In this document: one piece after another, positions 50,788-60,366 of the stretch
Layout of the letters: every line of letters begins with the position of its first letter
How positions within the stretch are numbered: position 1 is the stretch's first letter
DNA from: Bin5 sp965221345
GTDB lineage: Bacteria > Chloroflexota > Anaerolineae > Caldilineales > Caldilineaceae
Direction of reading: 5' to 3'
Assembly: GCA_965221345.1 (NCBI GenBank)
Contig: CBDCSD010000002.1
Coordinates: forward strand, 3,348,001 to 3,412,000
Length of the DNA stretch: 64,000 nt
Program-made: the position numbers and the translations under genes
Notes under the pieces: model-generated
Database searches by the model: none
The model's input: the letters and a program-made list of their open reading frames with translations, nothing else
Told to the model about the DNA's origin: nothing

Positions 50788-51323
50788 TCTCCATTCTTCT
50801 TGCGATTGCCGTCGGAAGCCTTTTTGCCTCCGGCGCCTATATGATCTTGCGGCGAGGACAGATCAAGCTCATCCTCGGCTTAGCCTTGTTGAGTCACGGA
50901 GTCAATCTACTGCTCTTCGGGTCCGGTAGGCTAACCGAGGGGCGCCCCCCAATCTTTGTTCACAAAAGTAGTTACGCGGAGACCATTGCCTCGTTTCCGC
51001 CTGCAGACCCGTTGCCCCAAGCCCTGATCCTGACAGCGATCGTCATCAGCTTCGGCATTACCGCTTTTGTCATCGTCTTGGTAAACCGCCGCCATACAAT
51101 TACCGCAACTGACTATGTGCCTGGCGAGTTAGTTCCTCTCCTACGGGAAGGAGATCCCTTCGACTTCTCCGATTCATCCGAATTAGACCAGTACGACTGG
51201 CTTGCCTACGAGGTAGATGAAGTCTACGACAGCGACGAACTTCTGTCCGGCTTTCCTCCCCGCCCGCCGTCTGAACACGACGAATCAACTGCCATGGAAG
51301 AGGACAACTACAAATGGCCGTGA
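50784..51323 (+). CDS. mrpC: Mrp antiporter subunit C (NuoK-like)
   Basis: NuoK homologue with three membrane segments: GSLFASGAYMILRRGQIKLI, LGLALLSHGVNLLLFGSG and LPQALILTAIVISFGITAFV, with an intervening DPLPQALILT motif. The core is about 115 residues; the remaining 60 are a strongly acidic cytoplasmic tail (DPFDFSDSSELDQYDW onward) absent from typical MrpC. Overlaps mrpD by ten bases. Confidence 0.95.
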   Translation: MISILLAIAVGSLFASGAYMILRRGQIKLILGLALLSHGVNLLLFGSGRLTEGRPPIFVHKSSYAETIASFPPADPLPQALILTAIVISFGITAFVIVLVNRRHTITATDYVPGELVPLLREGDPFDFSDSSELDQYDWLAYEVDEVYDSDELLSGFPPRPPSEHDESTAMEEDNYKWP

Positions 51324-52972
51324 GCGCCAACCTGCTGGCCGCACCCGTTGCCGCGCCTCTCCTGACAGCAGCTCTCATACTGCTCCTTGCCCGTTGGGGC
51401 GGACGTAGACTTATTCGGCATCAGATCGCCCTGACGACGCTGGCCCTGTGCTTCAATTTTGCCGTCGCCTTGGTTCTCTTCCGGTCCACTGCGGTACAGG
51501 GAGAACGATTTGTCCTGCAGATGGGGGCATGGTCGGCTCCCTATGGAATCACCGTTTACTGTGATGGGCTTTCGGCGACGCTCCTGCTGCTCACGGCGCT
51601 GGTCGCTCTAGCCGTCTACCCTTTCGCAGTCGCCACCATCGACTACCACAGGGCCCGGATGGGATTTCATCCTCTGTACCTGTTCCTTCTTATGGGTGTC
51701 AACGGCGCTTTCCTGGCCGGAGACCTCTTCAATCTATATGTCTTTTTTGAAGTGCTCCTGATGGCCAGCTTTGTCCTTCTGACGGTAGGTGCCCAGCCGG
51801 CACAGACCAACAGCGGCATCCGTTTCGTTGTTCTAAATCTGTTGGCGTCGACCGTCTTCCTGGTGGCAGCCGGAGTCGCTTACGGCACACTTGGCACTCT
51901 CAACATGGCCCAGATTGCAGAACGGCTGCCGTTGGCTTCCCCAGCCGTGCGCACACTTTTCGCCGGCCTGCTCCTGGTTGGCTTCGGCAGCAAGGCCGCC
52001 ATTTTTCCACTGTTTTTCTGGCTGCCGGCCAGCTACCACACACCTCCTCCGGCTGTTACAGCCCTGTTTGGCGGATTGCTGACCAAGGTTGGCGTCTACA
52101 CGCTATTTCGTAGCTTTACGCTTTTTTTTCCGGAACTTTTGATCGCTTGGCAGCCCATTCTCCTCACCATTGCCGGCGCGACCATGCTCGTGGGCGCTCT
52201 AGGCGCATTGGCACAGCCGGGAATTCGCCGGCTGCTCAGCTTTCATATCATCAGCCATGTTGGTTTCATGCTGATGGGACTGGCTGTCGCCCTGAGCGGA
52301 AACCAATTGGCCATCGGTTTCGGCCTCGGCGCAGCGGTTCTTTATCTCTGCCACCACATGATCATCAAGACCGCGCTCATCATGGCCGGCGGAGCGGTCG
52401 AACTGCACATGGGCAGCGACCGGCTGGCCTCTATCGGTGGACTTGTCTCAAGACAGCCCTTGTTGGCCTTACTCTTTTTTATGGCCGCGATTTCTCTTGC
52501 AGGTGTTCCGCCATTCAGTGGATTCGTGAGCAAACTCAGCCTGTTGCAGATCACCCTGGACACCCGCCACTGGCTGGTGTCAGGAGTTAGCATCTTCGCC
52601 AGCCTGTTGACCATGATAAATATGATGCGGCTCTGGCGCGAGTCCTTCTGGGGAGACTATAAGCGTCCCAGCCGCGTACCGTCCCGCATTTTGCAAAGAA
52701 GTCTCCGTCAACGCTTGATGCTAACGCCGATCGCCGTGCTGGTTTTGCTTAGTCTGGGACTGGGAATTCTGGGCGAGCCGGCTTTCAAGCTGTCAATGCG
52801 AGTGGCGCAACATGCTCTGGATCGTCAGGCTTACATTGAGGCGGTTTCGCCGTCAGCCAGGCTCTCGGTACTGCCTCACCGTCAGGTCGCCGCCACAACC
52901 GGAACAGTCACGTTGTTCTACCAGGAAAATACGACCAGTTTAGCGAAAAACACTTTCGTCCCGTCTCGTTAA
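51314..52972 (+). CDS. mrpD: Mrp antiporter subunit D (NuoN/NuoM-like)
   Basis: Second large proton-channel subunit, 552 residues, about 14 membrane segments. NGAFLAGDLFNLYVFFEVLL carries the key Glu, and FGSKAAIFPLFFWLPASYHT, PPPAVTALFGGLLTKVGVYT and IISHVGFMLMG are conserved. The hydrophilic C-terminus after residue 500 is variable. ATG at 51314 lies inside mrpC, so translation is coupled. Confidence 0.95.
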   Translation: MAVSANLLAAPVAAPLLTAALILLLARWGGRRLIRHQIALTTLALCFNFAVALVLFRSTAVQGERFVLQMGAWSAPYGITVYCDGLSATLLLLTALVALAVYPFAVATIDYHRARMGFHPLYLFLLMGVNGAFLAGDLFNLYVFFEVLLMASFVLLTVGAQPAQTNSGIRFVVLNLLASTVFLVAAGVAYGTLGTLNMAQIAERLPLASPAVRTLFAGLLLVGFGSKAAIFPLFFWLPASYHTPPPAVTALFGGLLTKVGVYTLFRSFTLFFPELLIAWQPILLTIAGATMLVGALGALAQPGIRRLLSFHIISHVGFMLMGLAVALSGNQLAIGFGLGAAVLYLCHHMIIKTALIMAGGAVELHMGSDRLASIGGLVSRQPLLALLFFMAAISLAGVPPFSGFVSKLSLLQITLDTRHWLVSGVSIFASLLTMINMMRLWRESFWGDYKRPSRVPSRILQRSLRQRLMLTPIAVLVLLSLGLGILGEPAFKLSMRVAQHALDRQAYIEAVSPSARLSVLPHRQVAATTGTVTLFYQENTTSLAKNTFVPSR

Positions 52973-53051
52973 CACCTAAAGCGACAGATCCTTCGGCAAT
53001 TTGTAGAAGAACCTGGCAAAAGTTCTTCGCAACAGTAAGTAGACTTAACCT

Positions 53052-53696
53052 ATGCAGCGACTCCTTGTATTGAATTTGTTCATATCGATGCTTTGGCCGA
53101 TTCTCAACAACGATTTCACGTTGGGCGCGCTTCTGATCGGGTTCGTCTTAGGCTTTGTACTGATGTCGCTTGTGCAGCGAAAGTACGGCTTTTACACAGT
53201 TCGTTTAGCCTGGTTCGCCGCCTACGTACTCTACGCCATCCTGGAGAGCAATCTGCGCTTGGCCGGCAAAGTGCTTGCCAAAACCGTCGGCCTACAGACC
53301 TCGCTCCGCCCAGGTATCGTCGCCGTCCCACTTAACCTGACCAACCCTTTTGACATCACAGTTTTGGCTACAATTATCACCCTGACTCCGGGCACCTTGA
53401 GTGTTGACCTGGGTGAGGATGTTTCGGGGCAACTCTGGCCTTACGGCGAACCCGAGGAGGCCGCGATCGGTCTTGAAGCCGATAAAGAAAAGCTGAGGGA
53501 GAAAGCGGAAGTGAACGATACGCCTTTGCCCAACCAGAGAAATGAGCCTCGCGACAGAGGAGAGGCGGCACTCCTTGTCCACGCCATTGATGTTTCCGAC
53601 CCAAAGGCGTTCCGGGCTGACATTAAACATAGCTTCGAGCGCCCGCTCCTGGAGCTGCGCCGTCTGCTCGTAGAAATGGATGCTGCAGATAAATAG
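53052..53696 (+). CDS. mrpE: Mrp antiporter subunit E
   Basis: It has 214 residues. Two N-terminal membrane segments (LLVLNLFISMLWPIL, LLIGFVLGFVLMSLV) and the MrpE cytosolic domain with VPLNLTNPFDITVLATIITL and TPGTLSVDLGED. It is longer than the usual 160 residues because of a charged insertion (about 145-185, EADKEKLREKAEVN onward), before the conserved LLVHAIDVSDPKAF. Starts 79 bases after mrpD; ribosome site is weak. Confidence 0.94.
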   Translation: MQRLLVLNLFISMLWPILNNDFTLGALLIGFVLGFVLMSLVQRKYGFYTVRLAWFAAYVLYAILESNLRLAGKVLAKTVGLQTSLRPGIVAVPLNLTNPFDITVLATIITLTPGTLSVDLGEDVSGQLWPYGEPEEAAIGLEADKEKLREKAEVNDTPLPNQRNEPRDRGEAALLVHAIDVSDPKAFRADIKHSFERPLLELRRLLVEMDAADK

Positions 53697-53711
53697 GGCA
53701 GGAGAACAACG

Positions 53712-54023
53712 TTGAGCAACGAACTCTTCAAGCTGAGCTTGGGCGTCCTGATGACGCTGCTGTCATTTTCGCTGTTGCTCTGCTTCGGAAGGCTCCTGCG
53801 GGGGCCAAACCTCCCAAACCGTACCGTAGCTTTTGACCTGATATCGATCCACGCCGTCGGCATTTTTGTCCTGTTCGCGGTGAACAGTCATTCATATGTC
53901 CTGTTGGAAGGGGCTATCATCACTGCCGTTCTCGGCTTCCTGGGTACCATGATGTTTGCCCGCGCCTTGGAACGCTTTCCCCATGCCAGGTGGTTGCAGC
54001 GACAGCCCAGGAAAGACGAATAG
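53712..54023 (+). CDS. mrpF: Mrp antiporter subunit F
   Basis: It has 103 residues with three membrane segments. GRLLRGPNLPNRTVAFDLIS is the MrpF signature with the conserved Arg-Gly-Pro and Asp, followed by EGAIITAVLGFLGTMMFARA. Start is TTG at 53712, eight bases after AGGAG. Fifteen bases after mrpE. Confidence 0.94.
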   Translation: MSNELFKLSLGVLMTLLSFSLLLCFGRLLRGPNLPNRTVAFDLISIHAVGIFVLFAVNSHSYVLLEGAIITAVLGFLGTMMFARALERFPHARWLQRQPRKDE

Positions 54024-54058
54024 ATGCCACCAATTCAACAGCTTGAAGAGGTGCAACC

Positions 54059-54451
54059 ATGGACCCACTGACAAAAAACCTGATCGTAGTCCTCCTTGCC
54101 GCCGTCGGTACACTCTTCCTGCTCGTCAGCGCCTTGGGCATACTGCGGCTTCCCGATGTATTGACACGTATGCACGCCGCCGGCATCGCGGCGACGCTCG
54201 GCATCAGTTGCCTGCTGCTGGCCACCGGCATTCACTTTCTTGCCGACGGGCAGATGTTTCGCATGGTCGCCCTCATCCTCCTCTTCTTTGTGACCGCCCC
54301 CATCGCTACCACCACAATGGCCAGGGCCGCTTATCGCACAAGCCCGTCCGACCAGTTCGTGCTTGAATACGACGATCTTGCCGCGCTTTCAGCAGCCGCC
54401 GGATCAGACGACCAGGACAATCCAGAATCCACAGACGAATCGCAACTGTAA
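54059..54451 (+). CDS. mrpG: Mrp antiporter subunit G
   Basis: It has 130 residues and three membrane segments. LGILRLPDVLTRMHAAGIAA is the family motif, followed by TLGISCLLLA and FVTAPIATTTMARAAYR. A hydrophilic C-terminal tail (YDDLAALSAAAGSDDQD) extends about 30 residues. ATG at 54059 behind GAAGAGG. The FGGY kinase follows ten bases later. Confidence 0.94.
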   Translation: MDPLTKNLIVVLLAAVGTLFLLVSALGILRLPDVLTRMHAAGIAATLGISCLLLATGIHFLADGQMFRMVALILLFFVTAPIATTTMARAAYRTSPSDQFVLEYDDLAALSAAAGSDDQDNPESTDESQL

Positions 54452-54461
54452 GAAGGGCGCG

Positions 54462-56036
54462 ATGATGGCCGACGAAAATTCGGAAGAAATAAGGGGCGGC
54501 ATCCGCCCTCGGCAAATTAATTCTCAGCGGGAACTGGTACTGGCAGTAGATCTGGGCAGCTCCTCAGTGCGAGCCTCCGCCTACCAGACGAACGGCTTGA
54601 GGCTGGAGGATACAACGGAGTTTCGCCCTACCGAACAGTCCAATGATGGCACTTTCGATCCCCAAGTTCTCGCCGCTCTGACCGAACAGGTCATCACCGA
54701 CTGCCTGCAAAGGGTGCGACGGCTACGCGGCAATTTTCGCTTCACTGCCACCGCATGGACCAGTTTTGCCATGAGCTGGCTCGGTGTGGACCGCGCCGGT
54801 CAACCGGTTACGCCCGTCTACACTTACGCCGACGCACGCAGCGGGCCCTTTGCAGACAGCCTGCGGCAGGAACTTGCGCAGCAAGGCATCCTTCATGACG
54901 CCTGGCAGCGAACCGGAACACCGGTACACACATCGTACGCGCCCGCGCAACTGCTTCGCCTTGCTGCCGAAGAACCGGGGCTGTTGACTCAAGTCGCGCG
55001 CTGGCAGACCCTTGCTTCTTACCTGCTTTCTCGCTGGCGCGGCCAGCCCTCCACTCCCCTCAGCAACAGCGAAGTCGGTTGGACTGGCTTGCTCAATCGT
55101 CGTACTTTAGATTGGGATTCAATGCTTATTCGACGGATTGGCATTGATCCCATTCAGTTACCGTCTGTATTTGACTACACGAATTCCAAGGTTGGTTTGG
55201 TCGATCCTTGGGCTTCAACCTGGCCGGAGCTCGCACAGACGCCGTTCTTCCTCGCAGTGGGTGATGGCGTCGGCGCCAATCTCGGCAGCGGCTGTACAGA
55301 CAACCGCCGCATCGCTCTGACAATTGGCACCACCGGCGCAATGCGAGTAGTCATACCGGTGGCCGGTTCCTCCGCCAAGCCTGGCCGCGCAAGCCCTTCC
55401 ATTCAGGAGACCCCGGCCGGCCTGTGGAGCTACCCGATAGACAGGAATCGTTGGTTGGTTGGAGGATCGCTAACCGATGGTGGTTCACTCTTCTCTTGGC
55501 TACACGAAACCCTGGCAGTGCCGGATACCGATGCCCTATTCACCGATGCCGCCACTTTGGCGCCAGATTCACATGGGCTGACCATGCTTCCCTTCCTGCG
55601 CGGCGAACGCGCCCCAGGGTGGGCAACAGAAGCCGCTCTTACCGTCAGTGGCATGACACCGGCCACCACCCCGGCCCATATCGTCCGCGCCTCTTTTGAG
55701 GCAGTTGCCTTGCGCTTCCGCCTCATCTACGATCGACTCCGCCCGCTTTTGGCCGCAAACAGCGAAATCGTCGCCAGCGGCGGCGCGCTCCAGGAAAATA
55801 GTCTTTGGCGGCAGATTCTGGCGGATGTCTTGCAGACACCGGTGCATCTCGTCAATGTGGATGAGGCAACCAGCCGCGGCGCGGCCATTCTTGCATTGCA
55901 AGCGTTAAATCTACCCTTGCCGCCGGATCCGCCCACAGTACATACTGCCGTGCCTGATAAAGCGGCGGGCGCCATCTACGCCGAAGCATTGCGGCGCCAG
56001 GAAGAACTTTACGGCCGCGTTATTGGTGTTTCGTGA
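54462..56036 (+). CDS. FGGY-family carbohydrate kinase (gluconokinase-like)
   Basis: Phosphorylates a sugar, sugar acid or polyol with ATP. It has 524 residues from the ATG at 54462 (AAGGG site). N-terminal phosphate-binding LVLAVDLGSSSVRASAY, then FAMSWLGVDRAGQPVTPVYT, GVGANLGSGC and GTTGAMRVVIP, and the C-terminal FGGY half with GLTMLPFLRGERAPGW and ASGGALQENSLWRQILADVL (FGGY signature region). Closest to gluconokinase by motif wording, but L-xylulose or similar kinases are possible. Encoded 10 bases after mrpG, so probably on the Mrp transcript, which is unusual. Confidence 0.88.
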   Translation: MMADENSEEIRGGIRPRQINSQRELVLAVDLGSSSVRASAYQTNGLRLEDTTEFRPTEQSNDGTFDPQVLAALTEQVITDCLQRVRRLRGNFRFTATAWTSFAMSWLGVDRAGQPVTPVYTYADARSGPFADSLRQELAQQGILHDAWQRTGTPVHTSYAPAQLLRLAAEEPGLLTQVARWQTLASYLLSRWRGQPSTPLSNSEVGWTGLLNRRTLDWDSMLIRRIGIDPIQLPSVFDYTNSKVGLVDPWASTWPELAQTPFFLAVGDGVGANLGSGCTDNRRIALTIGTTGAMRVVIPVAGSSAKPGRASPSIQETPAGLWSYPIDRNRWLVGGSLTDGGSLFSWLHETLAVPDTDALFTDAATLAPDSHGLTMLPFLRGERAPGWATEAALTVSGMTPATTPAHIVRASFEAVALRFRLIYDRLRPLLAANSEIVASGGALQENSLWRQILADVLQTPVHLVNVDEATSRGAAILALQALNLPLPPDPPTVHTAVPDKAAGAIYAEALRRQEELYGRVIGVS

Positions 56037-56165
56037 TCAACTGGGAGTTGGTTTGTCGGGGACAAAGTACGTCCAGTCAGGCCATGATAAAGGCAAGTTG
56101 ACGTGACAAGGCTATTCCGAATCTCTTGCCCGTCTCTTCCAGCGACCAGATCCTGGTTCCCTTTA

Positions 56166-57392
56166 TCAGTCCGCCGCCACCCTGGTGGCTGTGCCAAAAG
56201 TGACCCTGGCAGCGCTCTTACGCCAGATGTATAGCGCGACCAACGCCAAAACGACGTAGACAACTGTGTTGAGGGCAAACACGCCTCGCATTCCAATCAG
56301 ATGATAAACTGCCGCCCCCAACATAGGCGCTACCAATCGTCCCCCAGAGTTGACACTATTTCCCAATCCAAATGTTGTGCCGTGCGCTCCGGGAGGAGTA
56401 CGCATATTGAGCAGCGCACTGGTGGCAGGCATAATCGCGCCGGCGCTAACTCCAGTCAATGCCTGCAGGAACAGCAGTTGCCACGCATTGGCGACAAAGG
56501 CCTGAGGCAAGTAGACCAGCACAGCGATGATAGCGCCGGCCGTCAGAACCTTTTCGTGCCCTATGCGATCACTGAGCTTGCCAAGATAGATCGCGCTGAC
56601 AGAGCCTACGGCCGCCTTTGCTCCCATACTCAATCCGGTCATGACAACTGCGCCGTCGCTCGAAGATAGCAGTTCGACAAAGAAGAAAGCCATAATCGGC
56701 ATCGTCACCGATCGTCCTAAGCTTTGCAGAAAAGAAGCCGAATAAAGCGATGCCATGTCCGGCGCCCGCAGCAGTTTTCGATAACCTTCCCAAAAGTTAA
56801 CTCGTTTCTGGACAGGCGGAGGCTCAAAGTCCTCCCTCACCCAGAATATGACCGCAACTCCTGCCAGAGCCAGTGCCGCCCCCGTTATCCAAAAGCTGGC
56901 GCGGTAGCCAAGCGCCTCGCTAACCAGTCCGCCAATCAGAGGTCCGACCGCCACACCTACCCAGATACCTGTCTGAATCAGGCCGAGAGACTCGCCGGAC
57001 TTTTCCTTTGGGACCGTAGCTGCCACCAGTGCGCTCGTAGCCGAGACAACGCCGGTCAGCAACCCTTGAACCGTGCGAATCAGAACAAGTTGCTCTGCGC
57101 TCTGGGCATAGCCCATCAGTACCACCATCACCGCACCGCCCAGACTGGCGCGAATGAGCATCGGTTTTCGGCCATACCGGTCGGCGACTGCGCCCCATAT
57201 CGGCGACGACAGCATCATTGTAACCGCCTGCGAAGAAAAAACCAGGCCCGACCAGAAGGCGACAGAACCTCTCGTCGCCACGCCCAGTTCGGCTACATAG
57301 AGTGGCAGAAAGGGAAAGACCAGACTAAAGCCGGCAACCGTAAAAACCTGCACCAAAAAAAGTACATATAAGTTGCGACGCCACTCAGCCAT
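56166..57392 (-). CDS. Major facilitator superfamily transporter (multidrug-efflux type)
   Basis: It has 408 residues with 12 membrane segments. GLVFSSQAVTMMLSSPIWGA and VADRYGRKPMLIRASLGGAV are the loop 2-3 signature, and LVLIRTVQGLLTGVVSATSA, VGVAVGPLIGGLVSEALGYR (antiporter motif C) and LGKLSDRIGHEKVLTAGAII (the second-half signature) follow. This matches drug/H+ antiporters of the MdtG/YfmO type. Substrate unknown. It converges on the FGGY kinase with a 129-base gap and no clear terminator; the CPBP gene lies 168 bases upstream on the same strand. Confidence 0.92.
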   Translation of the reverse strand: MAEWRRNLYVLFLVQVFTVAGFSLVFPFLPLYVAELGVATRGSVAFWSGLVFSSQAVTMMLSSPIWGAVADRYGRKPMLIRASLGGAVMVVLMGYAQSAEQLVLIRTVQGLLTGVVSATSALVAATVPKEKSGESLGLIQTGIWVGVAVGPLIGGLVSEALGYRASFWITGAALALAGVAVIFWVREDFEPPPVQKRVNFWEGYRKLLRAPDMASLYSASFLQSLGRSVTMPIMAFFFVELLSSSDGAVVMTGLSMGAKAAVGSVSAIYLGKLSDRIGHEKVLTAGAIIAVLVYLPQAFVANAWQLLFLQALTGVSAGAIMPATSALLNMRTPPGAHGTTFGLGNSVNSGGRLVAPMLGAAVYHLIGMRGVFALNTVVYVVLALVALYIWRKSAARVTFGTATRVAAD

Positions 57393-57560
57393 AGACTTTC
57401 TCGCCTGGTGTCACGCGCGAGCAGAAGGTCAACAGTTACTAAATCGCTTTTGTAAACCGCTAAAGTGAAATTTTGGCAATGCTACCACATCTGGAGAATT
57501 CGGACAAGCGACTTCGACGCGTCGGGGTTGAGCCAAGAACAACAGTACTGCCAGAGTCTC

Positions 57561-58640
57561 TCAGAACACCTGTGGATAGAGATAAGCTATCATCCCCAGA
57601 GTGATGTTGTAAGAGGCGTGTGCTATGACGCTCGTAGTCGTGTTGAAACGCATCCGCAACAGACCCAGAATTAGTCCCACGATGAACACAGCCAGCGTAG
57701 AAAGTGTGATGCCATATTGGCTGTGTACCACCGCAAAGAGAAGGCTGGTGAAGAGTAGACCAAAGCGGGGTTGCAGTGCTCCGCGGAAGAGTGTCTCTTC
57801 GCCGATTCCAGCAGCCAGACCCAGCGTGAGTATGCCCGGGATCGACCCAAGTAGTGGCCCAATCAGAGAATCCGTTAGACGCGCAACGTCCTCGTCCAGC
57901 CCCCAACCTGCTGCTGCCGCTATAATTTCCAAGATAATTATGACGCCGACGGAAAGCAACCCTGTTCCGAGGCCGATTGCGATCTCAGTTGGGCTCGGCA
58001 GGACCAACGCTAGCCGTTCAAGCGCCTGCACCCACTTGCGGCGGGTCAGCCAGCCGATGCCGACAAACGCCCACAGGGCGAATGTAAGCTGCTGCACCCA
58101 TAGCGAAATCAGAAGTGTCCCGCCATCAGTCTCCGAAGCCTCTGAAAGATTCGCCAGGGTCTCCAGTCCAACACCAAGCGTAAACGTCAGATTGATCACC
58201 ACCAACATTACTAAAGAAATGGCCACCGCATGGACGCTACTGCGGAAATCGATACGGATCAGCTTGGAGAAAAACTTGCGTACCGGCGGCAACAGTAAGA
58301 GCGGCGCGGCAACCGCCGGCGCCCATAGGCCCAACCCCAAGACCTCCAGTCTATCCAGTACTGGCAGGCCACCTTCTATCAGCTCGGCCCCCTCGCCCGC
58401 CAGCACTTCGAGAAAACTCTGGGCCAGGTCCTCGTTGGTCCTCATGCCCAGACCGAGCACATGCAGTAGGACCCCTACTGCTGCCATCATCCCAAAAATA
58501 ATGACGTGAAGTGAATAGGCAAGCCCCGCAATCGTCTTCCCTGACCCACCTGCCAAACGCTGCTTGTCAGCCAGATTTGCCAATATGACAATCAGGAAGA
58601 AGGGGACGAAAAGTAAAACAGTCAGTCCACTCTCATTCAT
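57561..58640 (-). CDS. CPBP-family intramembrane metalloprotease
   Basis: Membrane protein of 359 residues with about eight membrane segments; ATG at 58640, 11 bases after AAGGAG. The C-terminal CPBP (Abi, Rce1-like) domain has motif 1 EETLFRGALQPRFG (EExxxR), motif 2 LFAVVHSQYG (FxxxH) and motif 3 SVIAHASYN (HxxxN) near the end. The N-terminal part is a less conserved set of helices and soluble loops (residues 70-120). Family members process prenylated or bacteriocin-related substrates; the substrate here is unknown. Confidence 0.9.
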   Translation of the reverse strand: MNESGLTVLLFVPFFLIVILANLADKQRLAGGSGKTIAGLAYSLHVIIFGMMAAVGVLLHVLGLGMRTNEDLAQSFLEVLAGEGAELIEGGLPVLDRLEVLGLGLWAPAVAAPLLLLPPVRKFFSKLIRIDFRSSVHAVAISLVMLVVINLTFTLGVGLETLANLSEASETDGGTLLISLWVQQLTFALWAFVGIGWLTRRKWVQALERLALVLPSPTEIAIGLGTGLLSVGVIIILEIIAAAAGWGLDEDVARLTDSLIGPLLGSIPGILTLGLAAGIGEETLFRGALQPRFGLLFTSLLFAVVHSQYGITLSTLAVFIVGLILGLLRMRFNTTTSVIAHASYNITLGMIAYLYPQVF

Positions 58641-59048
58641 TCCAGCGTACGCTCCTTCTCCAGTAGCCGGTCCAACTCCCCATGCCGACAATTGATTGAA
58701 TCGGCTGGCGACCAGGATTGCTTTGCAGCCAAGTGAAACGGTAACGGTTTAAACGAAGTTTCGGATCGCCTTGCCTGTGATGCAGAAAAAATGATCCATG
58801 TAGCCCTCACAGAGTGTTGAAGTCTCTGACAGATGCAAAGGTATGCACGAATCATCCTGTGATGGTCCAGAGTCATCTTTGAAGCCATTATTATGTCGTC
58901 AAATGCGAGACAGAGCACAACAGACGTTAACAGTCCTTAAATAAATCGACATTTTGACGAAACACGTGTACTATAGAACACAAAGGGCTTGATCTGCCCC
59001 CTCAAGATGCCTGTCCGGGCCCACAGCCCTGGTCAAGTGCCGTGTAGG
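58641..59048. other. Divergent intergenic region
   Basis: Between the CPBP protease and TPR genes. TCGACA (58946-58951) with TACTAT (58969-58974), spacer 17, is a possible plus-strand promoter; TTGACG (58954-58959) is too close to TATAGA (58972-58977) to pair with it. Nothing else recognised. Confidence 0.35.
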
Positions 59049-60086
59049 ATGCACCTCTTGGCTACTCGCAAGCGTACCACAACCCGCAAAAAAACTCGCA
59101 AAACAACCCGCATTTCAACTCTACCCGCCGCCCGCCGCCGCCGCCCCTGGGTCGGCATCGCCGTGGCAGTTGTGGTGGTTGCGGCCATCATCGGCTACAG
59201 CCAGCTCGGCAAGCTGGCCCTCGCCATCAGAAACCAGGGTGATGCCAAGGCCATCCTTGAAAAGTACGAGGAGGCCATCGCCGACTATGACCAGGCCTTG
59301 CGCGTGCAGCCGGATAACATGCTCGCCTACATCCACCGCGGCCTTGCCAAGGCCAAGATGGGTCACTTTGAGGAAGCCATCACCGACTTCAATCAAGCCA
59401 TCGAACTGCAGCCGGACAACGAAAGCGCCTACATAAATCGGGGCCTCGCCAAGAATAATCTTGGTCAATCCAAGGAGGCGATCGCCGACTATGATCAAGC
59501 CCTGCGCCTGCAGCCCGACTCCGCCCTCGCCTACTATAATCGCGGGCTTGCCAAGTTTGACCTCAGCCAATTCGAGGAAGCGATCACCGACTTTGATGAA
59601 GCTCTGCAGCTGCAGCCCAACTACTCCCGCGCCCTGATGAATCGAGGCCTTGCCAAAGCCAGCCTTGGCCGACCGCGGGAGGCGCTCATCGACTATGATG
59701 ATGCCCTCGAGTTGCAGCCGGACTACACCACCGCCTACATCGGTCGCGGCGTAGTCAAGGCCGACCTGGGCCAAAATGCGAAGGCGGTCGCCGACTTTGA
59801 TGAGGCGCTGCGGTTGCAGCCCAACAGTGTTGTCGCCTTCATGAATCGCGGCAACGCCAAGGTCGCCTTGGGCCTGTATCTGAAGGCGATGGTCGACTAT
59901 GACGAGGCCATCAAGCTGCAGCCGGACTACGCCGTCGCCTATTTCAACCGGGGCTATGCCAAGGCCAGCCTGGGACGGCACAAGGAGGCCTTCGCCGACC
60001 TGAACACCGCTTTAGAGCTTGCCCAAGCGGCGGGAGACAGCGCCCTGGTCGCCAGTGTCGAGCAGCTGCTTCAGAGCCTGGAGTAG
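59049..60086 (+). CDS. Membrane-anchored TPR repeat protein
   Basis: About 345 residues from the ATG at 59049; start is uncertain (ATG at 59007 and TTG at 58989 are in frame) and no ribosome site is visible. The N-terminus is strongly basic (TRKRTTTRKKTRKTTR), followed by one membrane segment (WVGIAVAVVVVAAIIGYSQL). Eight 34-residue TPR units follow, each of the form EEAIADYDQALRLQPD/AYINRGLAK, highly regular. TPR arrays mediate protein contacts; the partner is unknown. The repeat units also resemble each other at DNA level, indicating internal duplication. Confidence 0.85.
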   Translation: MHLLATRKRTTTRKKTRKTTRISTLPAARRRRPWVGIAVAVVVVAAIIGYSQLGKLALAIRNQGDAKAILEKYEEAIADYDQALRVQPDNMLAYIHRGLAKAKMGHFEEAITDFNQAIELQPDNESAYINRGLAKNNLGQSKEAIADYDQALRLQPDSALAYYNRGLAKFDLSQFEEAITDFDEALQLQPNYSRALMNRGLAKASLGRPREALIDYDDALELQPDYTTAYIGRGVVKADLGQNAKAVADFDEALRLQPNSVVAFMNRGNAKVALGLYLKAMVDYDEAIKLQPDYAVAYFNRGYAKASLGRHKEAFADLNTALELAQAAGDSALVASVEQLLQSLE

Positions 60087-60366
60087 AACAGGCGCAAGAC
60101 AGAAGGCCTCGCCCGCATTGCCGGCAGAGCCGCCCGCCCAGGCTCTACTCGCCTTGCCGTGTCGTCGCATTCAGTTTCGCCGTACTCAACCAAAGCAAGT
60201 AGCCGGTTCGAATCGGCAACCACTTCTTCCTGCTACGTTCTTGTTTTGGGTTGAACTCCTTCCGTCCCTGCACTTTACAATTGAGCGGATTTTCCCTAAA
60301 ATAGGAAAAGCCCTCGCATACTGTGTAGCCCATCGCACTTTGAAAAGCAAGTCGGAGACAGTCCTG

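Noticed and set aside
59121..59981. 286-codon periodic open frame on the minus strand
   Set aside because: Mirror image of the TPR repeats; its periodicity is inherited from the real gene.
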